DNA of 64,000 bases from positions 248,001 through 312,000 of the forward strand of contig JAHLKG010000009.1 in assembly GCA_025526995.1 (NCBI GenBank). Direction: 5' to 3'. The notes beneath the pieces are model-generated. The model was not told where the DNA came from and searched no databases. It worked only from the letters and a program-made list of their open reading frames with translations. Of the stretch, positions 11,991 through 24,500 are shown in pieces (position 1 is the stretch's first letter; the number at the start of each line of letters is the position of its first letter). This stretch comes from Powellomyces hirtus. Taxonomy: Eukaryota; Chytridiomycota; Chytridiomycetes; Spizellomycetales; Powellomycetaceae. The position numbers were made by a program, and so were the translations under genes.

Positions 11991-14570
11991 TTAGCACGTC
12001 GTGTACACTTTTCCTAAATCTGCATCCCAAATCTTCACCTTATATCGCGGTCCCTTGACCGGGAAAACCGCAAGCGAAGCCATAAACAACCCTATCCCAA
12101 TACTCATTCCAATCATCAACATTTCAAACACCACCTGCATCGAATCCGCCCTCTGCTCTCCGAAAAACCCCAGGGTGGCGCGCACACCCATGCTCCCCGG
12201 AACCAGCTGAACGATCCCGACAATGATGGCGGGAACGGCCACGTCCTTGGTCAGGCGGGCGTAAATGTTGGAAGCCACACCGATCACGAACGCTGCGAGA
12301 GCGTTAGGGACAATCTGGCCCGCGGAGGATTGGAATTGTTTGGGGATGGAAAGCGCGAGATAGGAGATCCAGCCCAGCGTCGCGACAACCGACACATGCA
12401 GCCACTGTTTTCGGTGCGCGTTGAATGAGCAAATAAAACATGCGCATAGGGGTGGATACAGGACAAAGCTCCATAAAGGACTCAGTTGGCTGTCCCCACA
12501 TCCGTGAATCGCGGCTTCAAGGTCGGAAGGACTCCACGATACCAATGCCCTTCCCGCCGATATACCGAATCCCAGCAGCATTGCTTATGACGAAAAAGCG
12601 GTTTGAGACCCAGGGAAAACCAAGCGGGGATAGAACGGGCATACCATGAAAAAGGGCAGAAAAGAGACGCACGGTCCCAGACACCATGTTTTTGGTCGCG
12701 ATTTCAATCAGCGATATCGTTATGGAAAGACCCTGGATATTATGATCAGTTCGCATGCACAGTAGATGCAAGAACCTCTCAATGTGGGCATCACTTACTG
12801 GCATCATCATGACCAGGGAGCTCAAAACTACGGGAACGTGATGATAGCAAAATGTCGGATAGTATGCAAGCAGTATGGTCATCAAACAGCGCGATGCAAA
12901 GCTGCAGAACAGAGCTGCGAGGAACGGAATGAGGTGCGTGAACTCGCGGATTCTGATGCGAAAACAGAGACAAAAAGAAACGGGTTGTCATTCATTAGCA
13001 ACCGCTTCGCAATTGTGCAAGAATGACCACATGAAACGAAAATTGGCCGAACCTACTACTGAACACGTTAACGCAACCAACCAGGGCTCCCAGCACACAC
13101 GCAACAACCGCATCAATCCATGTCCCACCAAACCCCAGCACGCAAATAATGAACGAAATGGTGGGGTACGTCAACCATTCGCACCAGACGGGGTAGCTGT
13201 GTTCCGCAGCAATTTCTCCCAATCGGTTGATGGCGTTGGAGATGTCCATTTCTCCAGCAATGACGCTTTTGCACAGCTGGTTCACTAGCGAGAGTTTCCA
13301 CATGTGCCATGAAAGGCTAACTTTGATGAGATGTGTGGTGGATTGGTGGTCTTCGTCCCCAAACGATATCCAAATAACTCCTGTTTATGCAATAACTCAA
13401 TGCGATACTCGGAAAGGACAGCACCCAGTCGCATCAGACTTTCCGACCACACGTACCTGGAATAACCACAAAGCTAGCCGGCTGCTCCAGCGCCAGCGCC
13501 ACCAACTCCATCATGTACTCAATCCTATGACTCGGCGCTCCATATTTCGCAAACGCGCGGGTCAGACTCATCAGGAAATCCCGAGTCCTCACCCGTTGCG
13601 CTTTGCTCAACCCGGTAAACATGGTCACAGTTGATTTCCAATGCCGCCGGGGTGGTTTGTCTGCCAGATCCGTGTACGTCTGATCTGCATCATAAATATG
13701 ATCATGCAAGTCCAAAATCTCGTCTTCGGTCATGGAGGTGGTCCGCTCCACATCACTCCCGTAGGCAGGACGGTTCGGGTTCACGGCGGAGGTGAAGACA
13801 GAGTTTGTGGTGAAAGTACTCTGTTGCCGACGCGGACCCGGCAGGAAACTGAACAGACTACCATTAATACTGATCTGCCGGCTGACAGGTGCAAGATCAC
13901 CAGCCTCCGTGGTCGGTACACGACTGGGACATCCAGCACAATGGGAATTGAAGTTGCATCCGCCATGTGGCTCCTCTGCCGGCAGGTCTCGTCGCGCACC
14001 ACTGTACATGCTCGCCGCATCCGTGTCCGATTCCTCAGCAATTTGTGGCACGTGCTCATGCCCTGCCCTGCGTGGAACATTGGGAAGTGTGCTGGCGCGA
14101 CGCGGAATCTCGGCCGTGGAAAGAATTTTGCGCAGAGGTCTGGCGATCAAAAGACCAGGGCCGTCATCAAATCGCAGTCGTTGCGGGGGATGATTGTCGG
14201 GGAAACTTGCGGTTGACGGTGATAACGAGAAGGGTGGTAGCTGGCTGGGCCGATGACCTTGTTCCATACTACCATCGTTGGGCTTCTCTCCACCCAGCTG
14301 GTCTTCCCATTTGACCCTAGCTTCGCCGGCGCCATGTGTCGTTCCCGATAGATCGCGAGGCTCTGGATCCTCAGCATCAGTTGCCGTTTGTGGTTTGATT
14401 AAGGCCTCCAACGACGACACATGCTGGGTATTCACACTATCATCACTCTCGGCCTTCCCAAGTCCTCTCGGGTCCGGATCTTCATCGACTGACTCGGGGC
14501 TGTTATCAACTCCAGAGATGGCGCTTGCTCCCGTAGATCTTCGGCGTATAAAAGTTTCCTTGTTCGACAT
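11991..14570 (-). CDS. ThrE/Prm10-family membrane protein
   Basis: Multi-exon gene encoding a protein of roughly 800 residues. The first exon (about 13455-14570) encodes a long hydrophilic N-terminal region rich in Ser, Pro, Asp and Arg, then enters the conserved domain with RDFLMSLTRAFAKYGAPSHRIEY and LEQPASFVVIPG. Later exons (about 12995-13390, 12517-12950 and 11991-12440) encode successive membrane helices. These include the hallmark stretch LSITISLIEIATKNMVSGTVR and a last half with IPNALAAFVIG-like and VPGSMGVRATLGFF segments. This order matches the ThrE/YjjP (DUF1212 plus DUF3815) family, which includes the yeast pheromone-regulated membrane protein Prm10 and bacterial threonine/serine exporters. 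Transport of small amino acids is family inference; fungal members are poorly characterised. The gene is divergent from the CUE-domain gene across a 224-bp shared upstream region. Confidence 0.8.
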
Positions 14571-14794
14571 TCACACTGATGAACGCTACATGGAAGGAAG
14601 AAAAGAATATTTCAGGTTCTGTTGACCTCCCTCCGTTCGACGCACAGTGGGGAGCTTTAGAATTTCCTGGATTGGACAAACTCCGCCCTCCGAGTAAGCA
14701 GCTGACTCAGCAGCGTCATGTCGCGGCGTTTCCCCTGGACTGCTTTTGCCAAGAAAGACCTCGCTTTCTCAGCATTAACAAACATTAAAGCAAC

Positions 14795-15700
14795 ATGGAG
14801 GTAAGGACAGCTTGACTTCACAGCGTTCCATACACCAAGATCTTCCCACTCACAAAAGTGTCCCTCGATTACCAGGAAATACGTGCGATATTCCCAGACA
14901 CCGAGCCCGAGGTTTGCGAGGCCGTCCTGTCAGCCAACGGTGGCAATGTCGAAGCCGCCATAAACGCACTTCTCGAAATGTCCAATCCCTCAGCTCAACT
15001 TCAGCAGAATGCTATACCGGATAGCAACTCACCTGTATGTATTATGGACAGAGCATTTTTTGTCTGGTAATGAAGTTGAAAAGCTAAACCAACACGCTGG
15101 TGCTTTCAAGCATATTCAAGACGACGAAGCGCTAGCAAGGGCTCTGGCACAGCAGGAGCAAGATGAGGAGTTTGCTAGACGGCTGGAAGAGGAAGATAGA
15201 CAGAGCGCGCAAGGTGCACAACCTGCCCTATGGAATCAAACCGATCCTTGGCTAATGAGTGCGATGTCCCCAGCCTCACGGCGCGTGCGGAGTGAAGGTC
15301 AGGGTCAGTCGGCGATGGGTGGTGGGACGGACAACACAGCAACGTTTCGGGAAACACGAGATAAAGTGGTGGCCAGTGCCAGCGCGTTGGGCGAGACCGC
15401 TAAGAAGAAGTTCAAAGAGTTCTACGACAAAACGTTCACGCCAAAAGAGAGTGCGAGCAATGTACCAGTGTCCAGACAGCAATACAACAATCTGCCCGAC
15501 GACGACTTTGATTCTCTGCTTGGGTCGGACGCCCCGGACACTCCTCTCGGTAAGTGCTCAATGCAACCCTCGTGCACGCGAGTCCCTGCCGATAACAGTT
15601 CCTTGCTGTATTAGAACGGTCACGCCTTCAACGCAATGATTCCTTTGGCAACGGTGGATCGGATGCATTTTCGGATGGGCGGCCGGGACGCCCTCACTAG
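14795..15700 (+). CDS. CUE-domain ubiquitin-binding protein
   Basis: The proposed first exon is only six coding bases (ATG GAG, 14795-14800). It is followed by a 40-bp intron that rejoins at 14841 in phase, giving MEIFPLTKVSLDY. Residues about 10-50 form a CUE domain with the expected IFPDTEPEVCEAVL and NGGNVEAAINALLEM segments. After a second intron (donor at 15033) a helical acidic stretch resembles a ubiquitin-interacting motif (DEALARALAQQEQDEEF). The rest is low-complexity and helical, and a last short exon reads ERSRLQRN and ends in GRPGRPH at 15700. CUE domains bind ubiquitin. Fungal Cue5 and animal TOLLIP use one in selective autophagy of ubiquitinated cargo, so an adaptor role is plausible. 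No C2 domain is present. The tiny first exon is the least certain part. Confidence 0.75.
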
Positions 15701-16123
15701 CTCTCAATCATTTGAAATGGCCCAACCTTTTTATCCACTCTATTACCGGCTGTTTTCCAACTGTACCTCCAACACATCGCGCACATCAATGACTCGACCT
15801 GTTTTTCTATCCAGCAATTGTACATGATCGATGTTGTGTGTTATTCCCTTCAAAGCCACAAAGTGGAGGTTGACTGTTTCGCACGCATTTGGACGCAGCG
15901 GCCTATTGGAGTCCATACGATGAGCGAGTGCGAAAGTTTCCCGAGGTTGCCAGCACTTACCCTAGTTCTACGTTGTTTTCAAGACAGACAAGAGAGGCCT
16001 CCCGTTTCTCCATGGAGCTATAGCGTCGCAAGAAATCTATGTAACGTGAACCGCAATCAACAACGGCGAACTGCTTATAAAAAAAAGTCGGTCATCATAG
16101 TCTCGCACCTTCTTCACTCAAAT
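15701..16123. other. Convergent intergenic region
   Basis: This separates the CUE gene (+) from the Trs65-like gene (-). I see no gene, repeat or RNA here. Confidence 0.6.
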
Positions 16124-18400
16124 TCAAGTTGGGTGCTTCCACATTTGGACTTGGATGTCTGGAAGGTGACCCTTAGTGTTATATGCATGGGCACCGACCG
16201 GAGCTTTGACGTACTGTGATTTTGAAGAAGAGGCATCCAGCACAGTGCCCGTCTTGGTCGGGACCACGACAGTGATATACCATATCTGATCAGTGCAGTT
16301 CATAAGGAACATCTGCACAGTAAAGATTTTGCGCGGGAAAACTGGTCCAGGAACTTTTGGGAAGAACACCAGAAATGCTTAGCAGAAGTCTCCGGTCGTA
16401 GCCCTTGGCGATCACTCACCAGAAAAGGATAATCGCAAACCCTTGACGTCTGCGTCAGTTGACCTCACCGGTAACTTCGCAGTGGCTTCTTTTTTGCCAT
16501 ATTGGGGGACAATGTCTAGCAGACCCTTGCTGTCCGGGCCAAATGCAACGTCTGCAAACCAGCTAGACTCGATCGTTTGCTTTCTCATTCCCGCCATAGA
16601 ACACTGTCCGCTGATGGTTATTATCAATTCGCGGTCAACGTGTGGTGAGTCAAGTGAGCCCAGAGATGCAACGGAAGAAGCCTGAAGGCTAGCGGGTGCC
16701 TCTACGGGATTGTCCGCATCGATGGGACTAACATCGAATAAGGTCGCATTGTATAGAATGTGTAACTCTTCTTCGTATTTTAGCTATATGGCTTATACCA
16801 TCAGATGTTGTCTTGCTCGGAAGAGACGTAAGTCACCAATACTTACCGACTCTTCTTTCCATGGCAAATCGTCTATGGCGTTGGTAAGGGCATGCGTCAT
16901 ATCGGCGTGCATATTGGCGATGGTATATTCTACCCCTTCCTCTATGGAACAATCCAAGATTGCGCATACCAGCGCTTTGTTCGTTCCCAGATCATTGACT
17001 TTGATTTGAAGATTTAACAGCGGCTCTACAGGCAATGACTTTTGCACGACGCGAGGTGTTATTCGATGTTGTATGATGGACTGTTTACGTGAGTGGTGTG
17101 GCATGCGATGCGTTGGCAACTTGTCAGGATTGAAGTATGGATCTGCGGCTGGGACATAAATACGCAGCCGCAATGCTTTTATGGAAGAGAAAATCTTACC
17201 ATTAGCTAAACCAGCGAGGAGATTTGGTGAATCAAAGTCTTCCGGATCGCACGTCATGGCTTCGCCATGTGCCGCATCCAGCTTTGTGGATTTCGCAGTG
17301 ACCGTTACGGCTACATTTATCTGATACGTAGTATAGGCGGACTTTGGCTTGCCTATGTCTGTGCAAGTTGTGCATGTCAATGTCGGCCCTAACACTGTCA
17401 GGAACACACTGCCATCATACTTAGTGGTATACGGAGAGGGAATATTGCTGCCGTGGATCCAGACGCCATGAGAGGCTGCACGTCGGAGTTTGCCGCTTGA
17501 TACGAGTGGGTGAATATAACTTCTTCGTCCTTATGATGTGTTACAGGCGTTGACGACAGAGGGGACTTCAACCGATCTGCCAGAAACCCTCTTCGCGCAT
17601 CGGAAGGCGAAAGACTCCCACGACTCGGTTTCAGCGACGTCGTCCTGCGTTGCAGCGTGGGACTAGCAAGATATCCGGCAGCTGTGGATACGACCGGTCC
17701 TTTTCTGGGAATAGGGGCGCCGGTCGTGGCGGCGCGACTGCGAATTGGAGCCGACACCAGGTGGTGGGCAGCAGGCGGGGGCGCCAGAGTCATTGCCGAA
17801 GTCGGAACCGTCAATGTAGGGGCACCTGTCGTCAACGGAGCATCGACTTCACTGATGCTGGCAACAACATGTAGGTCCAAACCGCGGGTTGCAATGTCGG
17901 AAAGCATCGTCGGCGTCACCTTCGTTGCGCTGACCGCTTGTGAAGGCTTGAACACAAGAAAGCAGTGCAGTACCTCATCTTATCAGAAAAGTTGTGAGCA
18001 CTATGACAGGTTAGTCCAGCGATAGCGAAAAAGGGAGGCCTGAGGGGAAGCCGTCAACACACCATAGAAAGCATTGGGCCTGCCAGCTGCCGTCAAGATG
18101 CTATCGACATTGTCCTCGTCGGTCGCTGGACACAAAATGTCGAAGTGTGCATCATCCACAATTGAATCAACTACGGAGGCGATCATCAGAAGGGCGGTGG
18201 CAATAGCACGGACAAAGAGAACTTCGGCCAACGTTGTCTACACTGACATTCGTGCTCGAGGGCTTGAGGTTCTCGTTGGGAAAGCCACGACGCGGTTGTC
18301 CGCGCGTTCCCGCCCTGCGCAGATCTCAGCATTCAGCCTATCCTCCCAGTAGAAATGACCCAGGGCGACATTGTAGCCACGCAGGACGGCACCGTAACCA
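16124..18400 (-). CDS. Probable TRAPPII subunit, Trs65-like
   Basis: Four or more exons on the minus strand. After an unresolved 5' exon, a segment near 18240-18400 reads GYNVALGHFYWEDRLNAE, and 18001-18230 is helical. A long exon (17398-17960) is Ser/Pro/Thr-rich and probably disordered. Exon 16855-17400 contains beta-rich sequence with SLPVEPLLNLQIKVND. The exons that follow contain ALKYEEELHILYNA, then ELIITISGQCSM with ESSWFADVAF, and a terminal beta segment FTVQMFLMN. This alternation of a membrane-coat-like beta sandwich with an I-x2-W strand recalls Trs65/TRAPPC-type adaptors acting in Golgi and endosome traffic. It was recognised from pattern alone, with no search, so another beta-sandwich coat protein is possible. 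The upper boundary is approximate because no convincing ATG was found. Confidence 0.4.
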
Positions 18401-18735
18401 CCGTCAGACTCCTTCCCGAGATCTGGCGGTCCACTCTCTCCTGGGTTCGCTCAGATTCTTGCAATTGGTCGCTCGCCGGGTCCCCCCCTCCCGTGGAAGA
18501 ATCTTGTTGCGTCTATATAGCTACTCAGAACAACCCTATCTGGAGAGTTGTACTGCAGAGTGTACAACGGACTGAAATCCAGGCGCAACTTAATTGACTG
18601 GAGATGAGTTTGTACAAAATGTCATAAAGTATTAAATAACAGAGGTAACAGACAAGTATGTGGGGGGCACTGGGACTATTTACTGGGGGACAAACCCCAA
18701 TCCGACGAGATATATACAAGGGACGGAAAAGCGCG

Positions 18736-20382
18736 CTACATGCATCGCTTCGCCTTCAAGTGTCTGTGAAGAGCGTCGCTCCGTGTGAATGTGGTAGTGC
18801 AGTTGGTGCATTCATATGGTTTGAAGTTTGTGTTGTGCGTCGAGGTGTGTCGCTTCAGGTCCTGGCGGCGGACGAACGCTCGGCTGCAGGTAGGGCAAAC
18901 ATGGTTACGTTCGGCGCGGTGAAGCCTCGCGTGGGATTTGAGGCTCGTGAGCTTCTCGAACAGCTTGCCGCAGACGCATTTGAACCGCGTGTTGGCGGGT
19001 AGCGCATCCGGGTTGGTCGCCCCTGTTTCCAGGTATGCCTGCGCTGCCGCTCCAAAGCCAGAAAGCGAGGACATGTCGGAGGGATCAAACAGCTCCATGT
19101 CGGACAACGACACGACCATGCCTTCGTCGTCGATGATGGTTGGCTCGCCCGACGCTGGATCAATGAAGGCTGGGATTTCGACAGGTTCCAGGCCGGGATC
19201 TTCGTTGACAAAGATATACTGCTTGTTGGAGGATGGCGTGCTAGGAGAGCGAAGATCGGCGTAGGTGGTTGATGTGGCACTCGCTGGTGATGGAAGGGTG
19301 GGGTTTTGTAGTGTCATGCTGTTCATATTGGTGTTAATATTGTTCATGTTGGTGCTGTGGGCTGAGGGGCTGAAAAGCGCGCTGGGGGCTGCAAACATCG
19401 GGTTGGGCATGTCAGGGAGGAATGGAACGGAAAACCTCCTCGACATGCCGCCGCCGGTGGAGGTGGATCCTGAGAGGAACGAGGGGGCGTGCGTGGAGGG
19501 CGACCACAATGGTGGGACGCCCAGAGGGGATGTTGCCGAAAGAGGCTCGTAGAACGCGGCGGTGGTGTTGCACCCTTGGCTCAGCATGGCAGGGGAGACC
19601 ATATAAGTGTGCGGAGGCATGTGATGCGAGTGCGGAAGAGCGCTGTAAGGTCCAGCCATTTGGGGTACGGTAAACATAGGAGTCATGGGTGACTCTACCG
19701 CCACGGACGCTCGGCGCATTGTATTAAATCCAGGATTGTTCATGTGAGCAGAGGATCCGATGGTCGGGACAGTGGGGAGACTCCGACGATGTCCAGGGCT
19801 GCTGGTTGCGGGCACGATGATTGGCCGCAGGTTGTTGTTCCCTCCACGACGTGGGAGCTGTCGCCGCTGTTGTTGTTGCTGCTGCTGTTGTTGCTGCTGC
19901 ATCATTATGTCGGAGTTCGAGCGCAGAACCGGAGCAGAGGGTAAACCGTTGGTCGAACGATCTTGCTGGTGAGGAGAGTGACTCCATAAACCATTGGAGT
20001 TGTCTTGCTCAAGCGCTAGCTGAGACAGAAACGCTTGCGTCGCAGCCATTTCTTCACTGGGGCTGCCTAACGGACTTGTCATGGCCAGAGACTCCATGCG
20101 CGCCAGTTCATCTCGGTCAAACAAACAGGTGGACGCAGCAGAACTGTATCCTTCATCCAACAACGATGACGTCGTACTGGATCGTCGGCGGTGCATAAAT
20201 TTATCGTTGCTGTTGATATTGTTGTTGTTTGCGGCGGATTTGGGGAAGGCTCCCATATTTGACAAAGGAAGATAGGACATGCCGTTGCGGGGTAAAAGGT
20301 GGCCGTTTCCGTCCTTTTCCTCGATAATGATATCCAGCGCCGCCGCAGACTCTGCCGAGGATGATATGTCCGTCAACGACAT
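18736..20382 (-). CDS. C2H2 zinc-finger transcription factor with poly-Q
   Basis: Single uninterrupted frame of 548 residues, unusual among its intron-bearing neighbours. The N-terminal 460 residues are low-complexity, rich in Ser, Pro, Asn and Met, with an 11-residue glutamine run near residue 165. An acidic stretch (VEIPAFIDPASGEPTIIDDEGMV) just before the fingers may be an activation region. The last 80 residues carry three zinc fingers. The first is atypical, with only one residue between its two cysteines (CVCGKLF). The second and third are regular (CPTCSRAFVRRQDLKRH and CTNCTTTFTRSDALHRH). The RQDLKRH recognition helix is common in fungal stress-response factors such as the Crz1 and Com2/Azf1 groups, but I cannot assign an orthologue. 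It is probably a nuclear, DNA-binding regulator. The long 5' region may hold a complex promoter. Confidence 0.8.
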   Translation of the reverse strand: MSLTDISSSAESAAALDIIIEEKDGNGHLLPRNGMSYLPLSNMGAFPKSAANNNNINSNDKFMHRRRSSTTSSLLDEGYSSAASTCLFDRDELARMESLAMTSPLGSPSEEMAATQAFLSQLALEQDNSNGLWSHSPHQQDRSTNGLPSAPVLRSNSDIMMQQQQQQQQQQQRRQLPRRGGNNNLRPIIVPATSSPGHRRSLPTVPTIGSSAHMNNPGFNTMRRASVAVESPMTPMFTVPQMAGPYSALPHSHHMPPHTYMVSPAMLSQGCNTTAAFYEPLSATSPLGVPPLWSPSTHAPSFLSGSTSTGGGMSRRFSVPFLPDMPNPMFAAPSALFSPSAHSTNMNNINTNMNSMTLQNPTLPSPASATSTTYADLRSPSTPSSNKQYIFVNEDPGLEPVEIPAFIDPASGEPTIIDDEGMVVSLSDMELFDPSDMSSLSGFGAAAQAYLETGATNPDALPANTRFKCVCGKLFEKLTSLKSHARLHRAERNHVCPTCSRAFVRRQDLKRHTSTHNTNFKPYECTNCTTTFTRSDALHRHLKAKRCM

Positions 20383-21501
20383 GGAAAAATGATGGGGGAC
20401 CCTGTCCTGCTGTGTCGTTCCTGATCTGTCTTGGCGACGGTGAGGTAAGTCGAGGTACTTGCGGGGAGTTGTGGAGCAAAAGTTATCGGGTGTTGGAGTG
20501 TGATTCTGTAAATTGCCACAAAAAAAAAACCAAAGAGTTGCAAAGATAGCGTGCGGGGGGAGAGAACTTGTAGAAGAATCTTGAACGGGATAACGAGGGT
20601 GGGTTCCGATCTTTAGTGGAAGCGAGAGTTTGTGTGTTTTGTTTGCTTGTTTGTTGACAACGCCCTTCCGGGTGTTTCCCCCTCGGGCGGCTGGAGTATG
20701 CGCGAGCGAAAAAGAGAGCAGGGAGCAGGAGCAGGTTCCCTTTTCTTTCCTTGTCCTGTTTTAATATGCGCGTCGGAAACTTAGGGGGCGGGGGGGAGTC
20801 GCGCCTGTCAGGCCAGTGTACGTCAGCAGCCAAATAGCCACTGATCCCTCCGATTGGCGCGCTGCCGTCAGTGGGTCCCTCGAGTGGCTTTTTAGCGCTA
20901 GATATGTGGGAGTCACACGCAAAAAAGAAGGCGACGCGTCCCCCGTGGCGCTGCGGTCAAAACGGTTTGGGGGGTCCATCCTTCAAGTTTTTGAGTGCGG
21001 GGCCCGCGTTTCTCGAAATGTCCTTGACTTCCGTCGTACAAGTCCATCAGATGGCCAACGGGCAGTCGGGCTCCCCGCACTTGACTCATCGTTCTCTGAT
21101 GAATCCGTGGCTTTCGGGCACAAGTGTCCGTCACAAGATTTTGCGTACCCTAGATCTAAACCGTGGGCCATTGCAGATAGCGCGGCGGAGTTTTAATTCA
21201 ATCGTCGTCGTACATGCACAATGAACGGCGCTGCCTTTCTTTCCTTCACGGACACAAGCACCAATCGACTCGGATGGCAAACAAAAAAGTGTACACCAAA
21301 AAAATTGTAAAATGAGCAATCAGCGACGATTGTACCGCGACATCGTGGCAGTGCCAGCCAAGATTCATGTGCGACAGCCTCCGCTCTTTATCTATACACC
21401 ATCCATTGTCACAAACCAAGCACAACGGAAGAACTGCTTTGCATAGCGGCTGCAGAACGAATGAGACTTGTAGTATAATTCATAACATGTGCACAGTACT
21501 T
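20383..21501. other. Intergenic region upstream of the C2H2 factor
   Basis: About 1.1 kb between the C2H2 gene and the 3' end of clathrin heavy chain, both on the minus strand. It must contain the promoter and leader of the factor. Frames on both strands are short and lack family resemblance. Confidence 0.55.
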
Positions 21502-24500
21502 CTAGAAGCTGTTGAACCCATTGACTCCACTATACGCGCCAGGTGGAACGATGGGACCACCTTGGCCACCTCCATAGCCACCTGGGGAACCGCCATATCC
21601 TCCCTGCATGGGCGCTCCAGCGTAGGTGAGCATCAATGGATTGCCTAATCCAGGCATGATGGTCGTTTCTGCACAAAGTTTAGAGAAGATCCAGTCAGTG
21701 TGGCCTCTGCATGTCCCATTCCTCATCCCATAAGCAGTCCAACGTACCTTGCTTTTCTTTTTCTTCCTCTTTCTGAGTCCGCTCAGAGTTGGACTTCTCA
21801 AGCCTGTCTATCTTGGTCATGTATTCACGGATGACTTGCACAAAGTATGGCATGGCAAAGTCGTTGAGGCGGTTTCTCCACGCAATTTCCATGATCACAT
21901 CGGGTCGCAACAGGTCATAGCACGTGAACAGGCACGCGGCGAAGCACTCCTTCTTGTCGCTTTCGATGAAGAATTGAAGCAGCTCCTCGGCAGTTTCGGT
22001 GTCGCGCGATATGGCAGCGGTCTCCATCGCATCCTTGTACAGCTTGTCCTGCTTGGAGAGCGTGATGGACTGCTTCCAGCGCCTGTTTTTCTATGGAATC
22101 AGAAGTGGGCGCGTCAGCAAAAATGTGCCAGGCGTCAAAGCGTCCAACTCGTTGCCAGAAGTTCACGGACCTTGTAGAGATGAGCGGATATGCGGCGGAA
22201 CTCCAACAATTCGTGCTTTTCCAGGCGTTGCGCAAGCGCAATGTTGTCAAAGCTGTCAAAGTTGTCAATGGAGTCGCGCAGAGACTTGTAATCCTCCTCC
22301 TCGATGAGGAGATCATTGTAAGCCATGTTGACGGCTTGGTTGTTTGCCTATAAAAAGGTCTGGTTAATGATGCTCTCCTGACTTGGGTCTCAACTTCGCC
22401 CACCTACCTGCTGTACGGCAATCAGGTAAGGCTTGATGAGCGGAAGGTTGTTGGACTTTTGGAACATCTGCACCACTCGTGTGTGATCAATCCGAGGAGT
22501 CAGTACTGTTAGCAAGTCGGTGATCGACAATGGCTGTTGTTCCAGGTAGAACTTCAGCGCTTTGTAGTAGATTTCCAGATTAGACACTTTGACAATGACG
22601 TCTTTGAAGCTAGTGTGATCCCAAGCATCGGCGGAGTGTTCCATGATTGTCAATGCGGCGTTGTCGTGCTCATCGTAATGTGTGTACAGGAAAACCAATT
22701 CAGGCCACATATGCGCAGTCTCGGTGGCTCGGATGACCTTGGGAATATTGATGCGTTGCCAGAAAAGTTTTAAGTGCTCCATAAGACGTTCATGTTTGTA
22801 CTTGGAATACAAAATGGCCAGCTCGGTGAACATTCCCATGTGCGCGCGTTCCAAGCCAAGACCAGCTTCAAGCAGCTGCATGAGCTCCTCGAAGTTGCCT
22901 CGGCGTTCGTACAGGTTAATAAGCTCCGCCAGTTCCTCAGCATGGATAATGAGATGCAGCGCACAGATCTGAGCAAGCCTGAACTCTCCATTTTCCACGC
23001 AGGCGGCGTTGACCTGCTTCCAGACCTTGGTGGCATTGGCTTTTCTCGCGCAGTCCACGGCATTTTGGTACTCGTTCAGGTAGACCAAAGTGGAGGCAAG
23101 GCGGGCCCAGTTTGAGACATTATTGAACAAGATCTTGGCAGCTTCGTACATCTTCTCATCAAAGCATCGTTCACCGACCACTGCAATTTGCGCCAAATTG
23201 GGTGTGCTGATGAATTCTTGCAGCTCTCCAAGGCGTCCGGTTTTCGCGAACGCGAAAATGAGCTCGCTTTCTACTGCGGGTTCTCGAACCTTCTTGCGAG
23301 CCACTTGCAAGTAGCGGACCAAGTCCTCGAACTTGTTGGCCCGGCTGGCAATCTGGGTAACTTCGGCGGAGTTCGACGCATCATCCGCCTTGATGTACGA
23401 GTCGATCGCTTCTGTTACTCGCATGTGATCAAGTTGCGCTTTGGCCAGCTTGCTCCACACTTCGGGTAAGTCAACTCGTTCGGCAAACTCGTAGGCACGA
23501 TCCAGATCGCCGATGTTGTCCAATAGAACGGCAATACCATCTGAGTGCTGGTCGTATTTCTTGAAGATAGCAAAGGCCTCCTCAAACAACTCGGCACCAA
23601 CAGCAATGTTGGCGATATCAGGCGCATCGTAGTTGTCCAACCTCGTGATGTAGTCCATTACCCTGGTTTTGTCAGCCTTGATCGCAGTCAAAATCAGCAG
23701 ATTCTGCAAGTTTCGATTGTCGCTGAAGGTAGAACCTTCCACAACTAGTTTCTCCAACAGCTCGATCAACTCGTTGGGCAGGTCTGCAGCCATGAAAGCC
23801 TTGACCGTGACTGAAACGTCTTCGGGATCCTGAGTTTCTGGCAGTGCCGTCGCAACGACCTGGTCGACGAGCTGCCTCCTGAACGCATTGGTTGTCTGAA
23901 GCGCAAAGTTCCAGAGCTCGGGATCTCTTCGCTTAACCAAGTAGCGAGACTGATGCTTGAACATGGAGTTGTCGTTTGTGATCTGAATCAGCTCCTGATC
24001 GCATTGCCCTCGCTCGTACGCAATGTACGCCAAGTAAGGATCGCGCTTCTCGCAGTACTTTCCAACGACGCGCGCATCGTACAAGGTGTTTTCTTTGAGG
24101 AAGTGCTCCGCATTTGCGTTGGTGTCGATGTAAATTTTGGCAACCGCGTTGTAGATGTGAGAATCCGTGTTGCCTTCCTTCACTTTGCTCTCGAGGAAAG
24201 GCAAAAGCAGCTTCAATCGATTCCTCTTCTCAGTTTCGTCAACCAGGCGATCGATCGGGACCGCCCCGCGCACAGACATCAACAAGCTTTTGATGATGTT
24301 CTCGTCGCAGTCAACATCTAGAAGAGCACCGATGACCTCAGGCGCACGTGTGGGGTTGACTTTCTGCACGTAGATCTCAATGAACTTGTACAGGTTGTTC
24401 TGGTACAGGAACATGACGAGATCGTGAACGAAATCAAAACGATCGCAGACTATGATCAACGGGAGCTGGTCCGGAAGCTTCGCTTCTTTTAAGAAATTCT

